DNA of 64,000 nt, taken from the NCBI GenBank assembly GCA_039989855.1, contig JBDXGZ010000027.1:1-64000 (forward strand). The letters run 5' to 3'. The notes under the pieces are model-generated. The model ran no database searches and had not been told where the DNA came from. It saw only the letters and a program-made list of their open reading frames with translations. This document shows, in pieces, positions 63,277 to 64,000 of the stretch; the stretch's first letter is position 1, and every line of letters begins with the position of its first letter. The DNA is from CALFVT01 sp039989855 (GTDB lineage Bacteria > Pseudomonadota > Alphaproteobacteria > Caulobacterales > Maricaulaceae). The translations under genes were made by a program, and so were the position numbers.

Positions 63277-64000
63277 ATGACGAATGTAATGACAAAATAT
63301 TTTACACCCCTCATCGCTATAAGCACTCTGAGCCTTGCGAACCTATCCACAGCATCCGCAGACGAATGCCCAGCGGGCGGCGATTACGCTCTGGCTATTC
63401 ACGGCGGCGCAGGGGTGATCCTCCGCAAAAACCTCGACGCGAAAACTGAAGCCGCTTACCGGCAGGCCTTAAATCAAGCCCTTGATATTGGCCAAGCGAA
63501 ACTCGCCGAAGGTACCCCGGCCCTTGATGTCGTCGAAGCTGTGATTGTCTCCTTAGAGAACGACTCTAAATTTAACGCGGGTAAGGGCGCCGTATTTTCT
63601 GATGCAGGCCTGAATGAGCTTGACGCGGCGATCATGGACGGGAGCGACCGCGATGCGGGAACCATCGCAGGTGTCACCACCGTTAAAAACCCGATCAAAT
63701 TAGCCCGTGCCGTGATGGATAACTCCGTTCATGTTATGCTGCAAAGTGACGGAGCAGAAGAATTTGCCAAAACGCAAGGGCTAGAGATTGTCGATCAATC
63801 CTACTTCTTTAACTCACGTCGTTGGAAGCAACTCAAAGCGAAACAAAAACGCCTTAAAGAGCAAAAAGACGGTTTCAACCGCTGGCTCGAAGACCCTCAA
63901 ACGAAATACGGAACCGTTGGGGCTGTGGTTAAAGATAGCTGCGGGAACCTCGCGGCAGGAACGTCAACAGGTGGATTAACCGCAAAGAAATTTGGCCGTG
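63277..64000 (+). CDS. Isoaspartyl peptidase/L-asparaginase, partial (runs off window)
   Basis: The first 241 codons of an Ntn-hydrolase asparaginase. Start ATG 63277 has GGAG 9 nt upstream; ATGs at 63262 and 63289 are in frame. A signal peptide (MTNVMTKYFTPLIAISTLSLANLSTASA) precedes DECPAGG, so it is periplasmic. Family marks are ALAIHGGAG, FNAGKGAVFSDAGLNELDAAIMDG, and KYGTVGAVV, in which the Thr should be the nucleophile after self-cleavage. The 3' end lies outside the window. Confidence 0.88.
   Translation, partial: MTNVMTKYFTPLIAISTLSLANLSTASADECPAGGDYALAIHGGAGVILRKNLDAKTEAAYRQALNQALDIGQAKLAEGTPALDVVEAVIVSLENDSKFNAGKGAVFSDAGLNELDAAIMDGSDRDAGTIAGVTTVKNPIKLARAVMDNSVHVMLQSDGAEEFAKTQGLEIVDQSYFFNSRRWKQLKAKQKRLKEQKDGFNRWLEDPQTKYGTVGAVVKDSCGNLAAGTSTGGLTAKKFGR

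Noticed and set aside
63222..63449. 75-codon frame at the isoaspartyl peptidase start
   Set aside because: It is out of frame with the clear signal peptide and asparaginase motifs that begin at 63277.

Overview
This window is a continuous stretch of chromosome from an alphaproteobacterium of moderate GC content. The best guess is the Caulobacterales/Maricaulales side of the class (a Hyphomonadaceae- or Robiginitomaculum-like marine bacterium). The inference rests on gene content and order: DUF1178-nitrilase-grxC-comF near ubiG; mutT-argJ-PpiC lipoprotein beside secA; accA-xerD divergent from aroK-aroB-corC; an LptM-like lipoprotein, lysA and TIGR02302 in a row; ftsE-ftsX-ydcF; a split pntAA/pntAB/pntB transhydrogenase next to an aa3-oxidase subunit IV; and a GapR-like (DUF2312) protein near a TacA-like sigma-54 activator. 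No lineage marker such as rRNA is present. I found no rRNA, tRNA, CRISPR array, intact insertion sequence or prophage.

Layout. 1-9.1 kb: ubiquinone methyltransferase UbiG, a GMC oxidoreductase, then a minus-strand run (DUF1178, nitrilase, glutaredoxin, ComF) and a second one (argJ, mutT, a lone Flp pilin) plus a PpiC-type lipoprotein. 9.2-13 kb: secA and a TIGR02001 outer-membrane barrel with a strong terminator. 13-20 kb: accA, xerD, a secreted 544-residue protein and a previously easy-to-miss 46-residue membrane peptide, divergent from aroK-aroB-corC. 20-28.4 kb: lysine biosynthesis, TIGR02302, a zinc-ribbon membrane protein, and ftsE-ftsX-ydcF. 28.4-43 kb: mostly single genes (chorismate mutase, DMT exporter, a proline-rich TonB-like protein, glutamate-synthase-like FMN protein, FAH and dienelactone hydrolases, LysM lipoprotein, AraC regulator, pyruvate kinase, Na+/H+ antiporter, uridine-kinase-like enzyme). 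43-54.7 kb: typA, gyrB, a LuxR regulator, an MFS transporter, etfBA, cobalamin adenosyltransferase, a HIG1-like protein and a Rieske oxygenase. 54.7-64 kb: M50 protease, alpha/beta hydrolase, the pnt operon, cytochrome oxidase subunit IV, a TacA-like regulator, GapR-like protein and the 5' part of an isoaspartyl peptidase.

Most genes are ordinary housekeeping functions. The most unusual structure is in the pnt operon. Two AT-rich genes for small membrane proteins sit at gene junctions there. One (56333-56857) is bounded by imperfect 51-bp direct repeats that duplicate the 3' end of pntB, the spacer and the next start codon. The other (58272-58544) lies between pntAB and pntB, and the same short start-junction motif precedes both it and pntB. 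A second likely insertion is an AT-rich lipoprotein gene on the opposite strand between etfB and the cobalamin adenosyltransferase, preceded by an interrupted reading frame that ends in an ATGA overlap. The AraC-type regulator at 37.4 kb has a perfect 12-bp direct repeat with 23-bp period in its upstream region, the geometry expected for an AraC-family operator.
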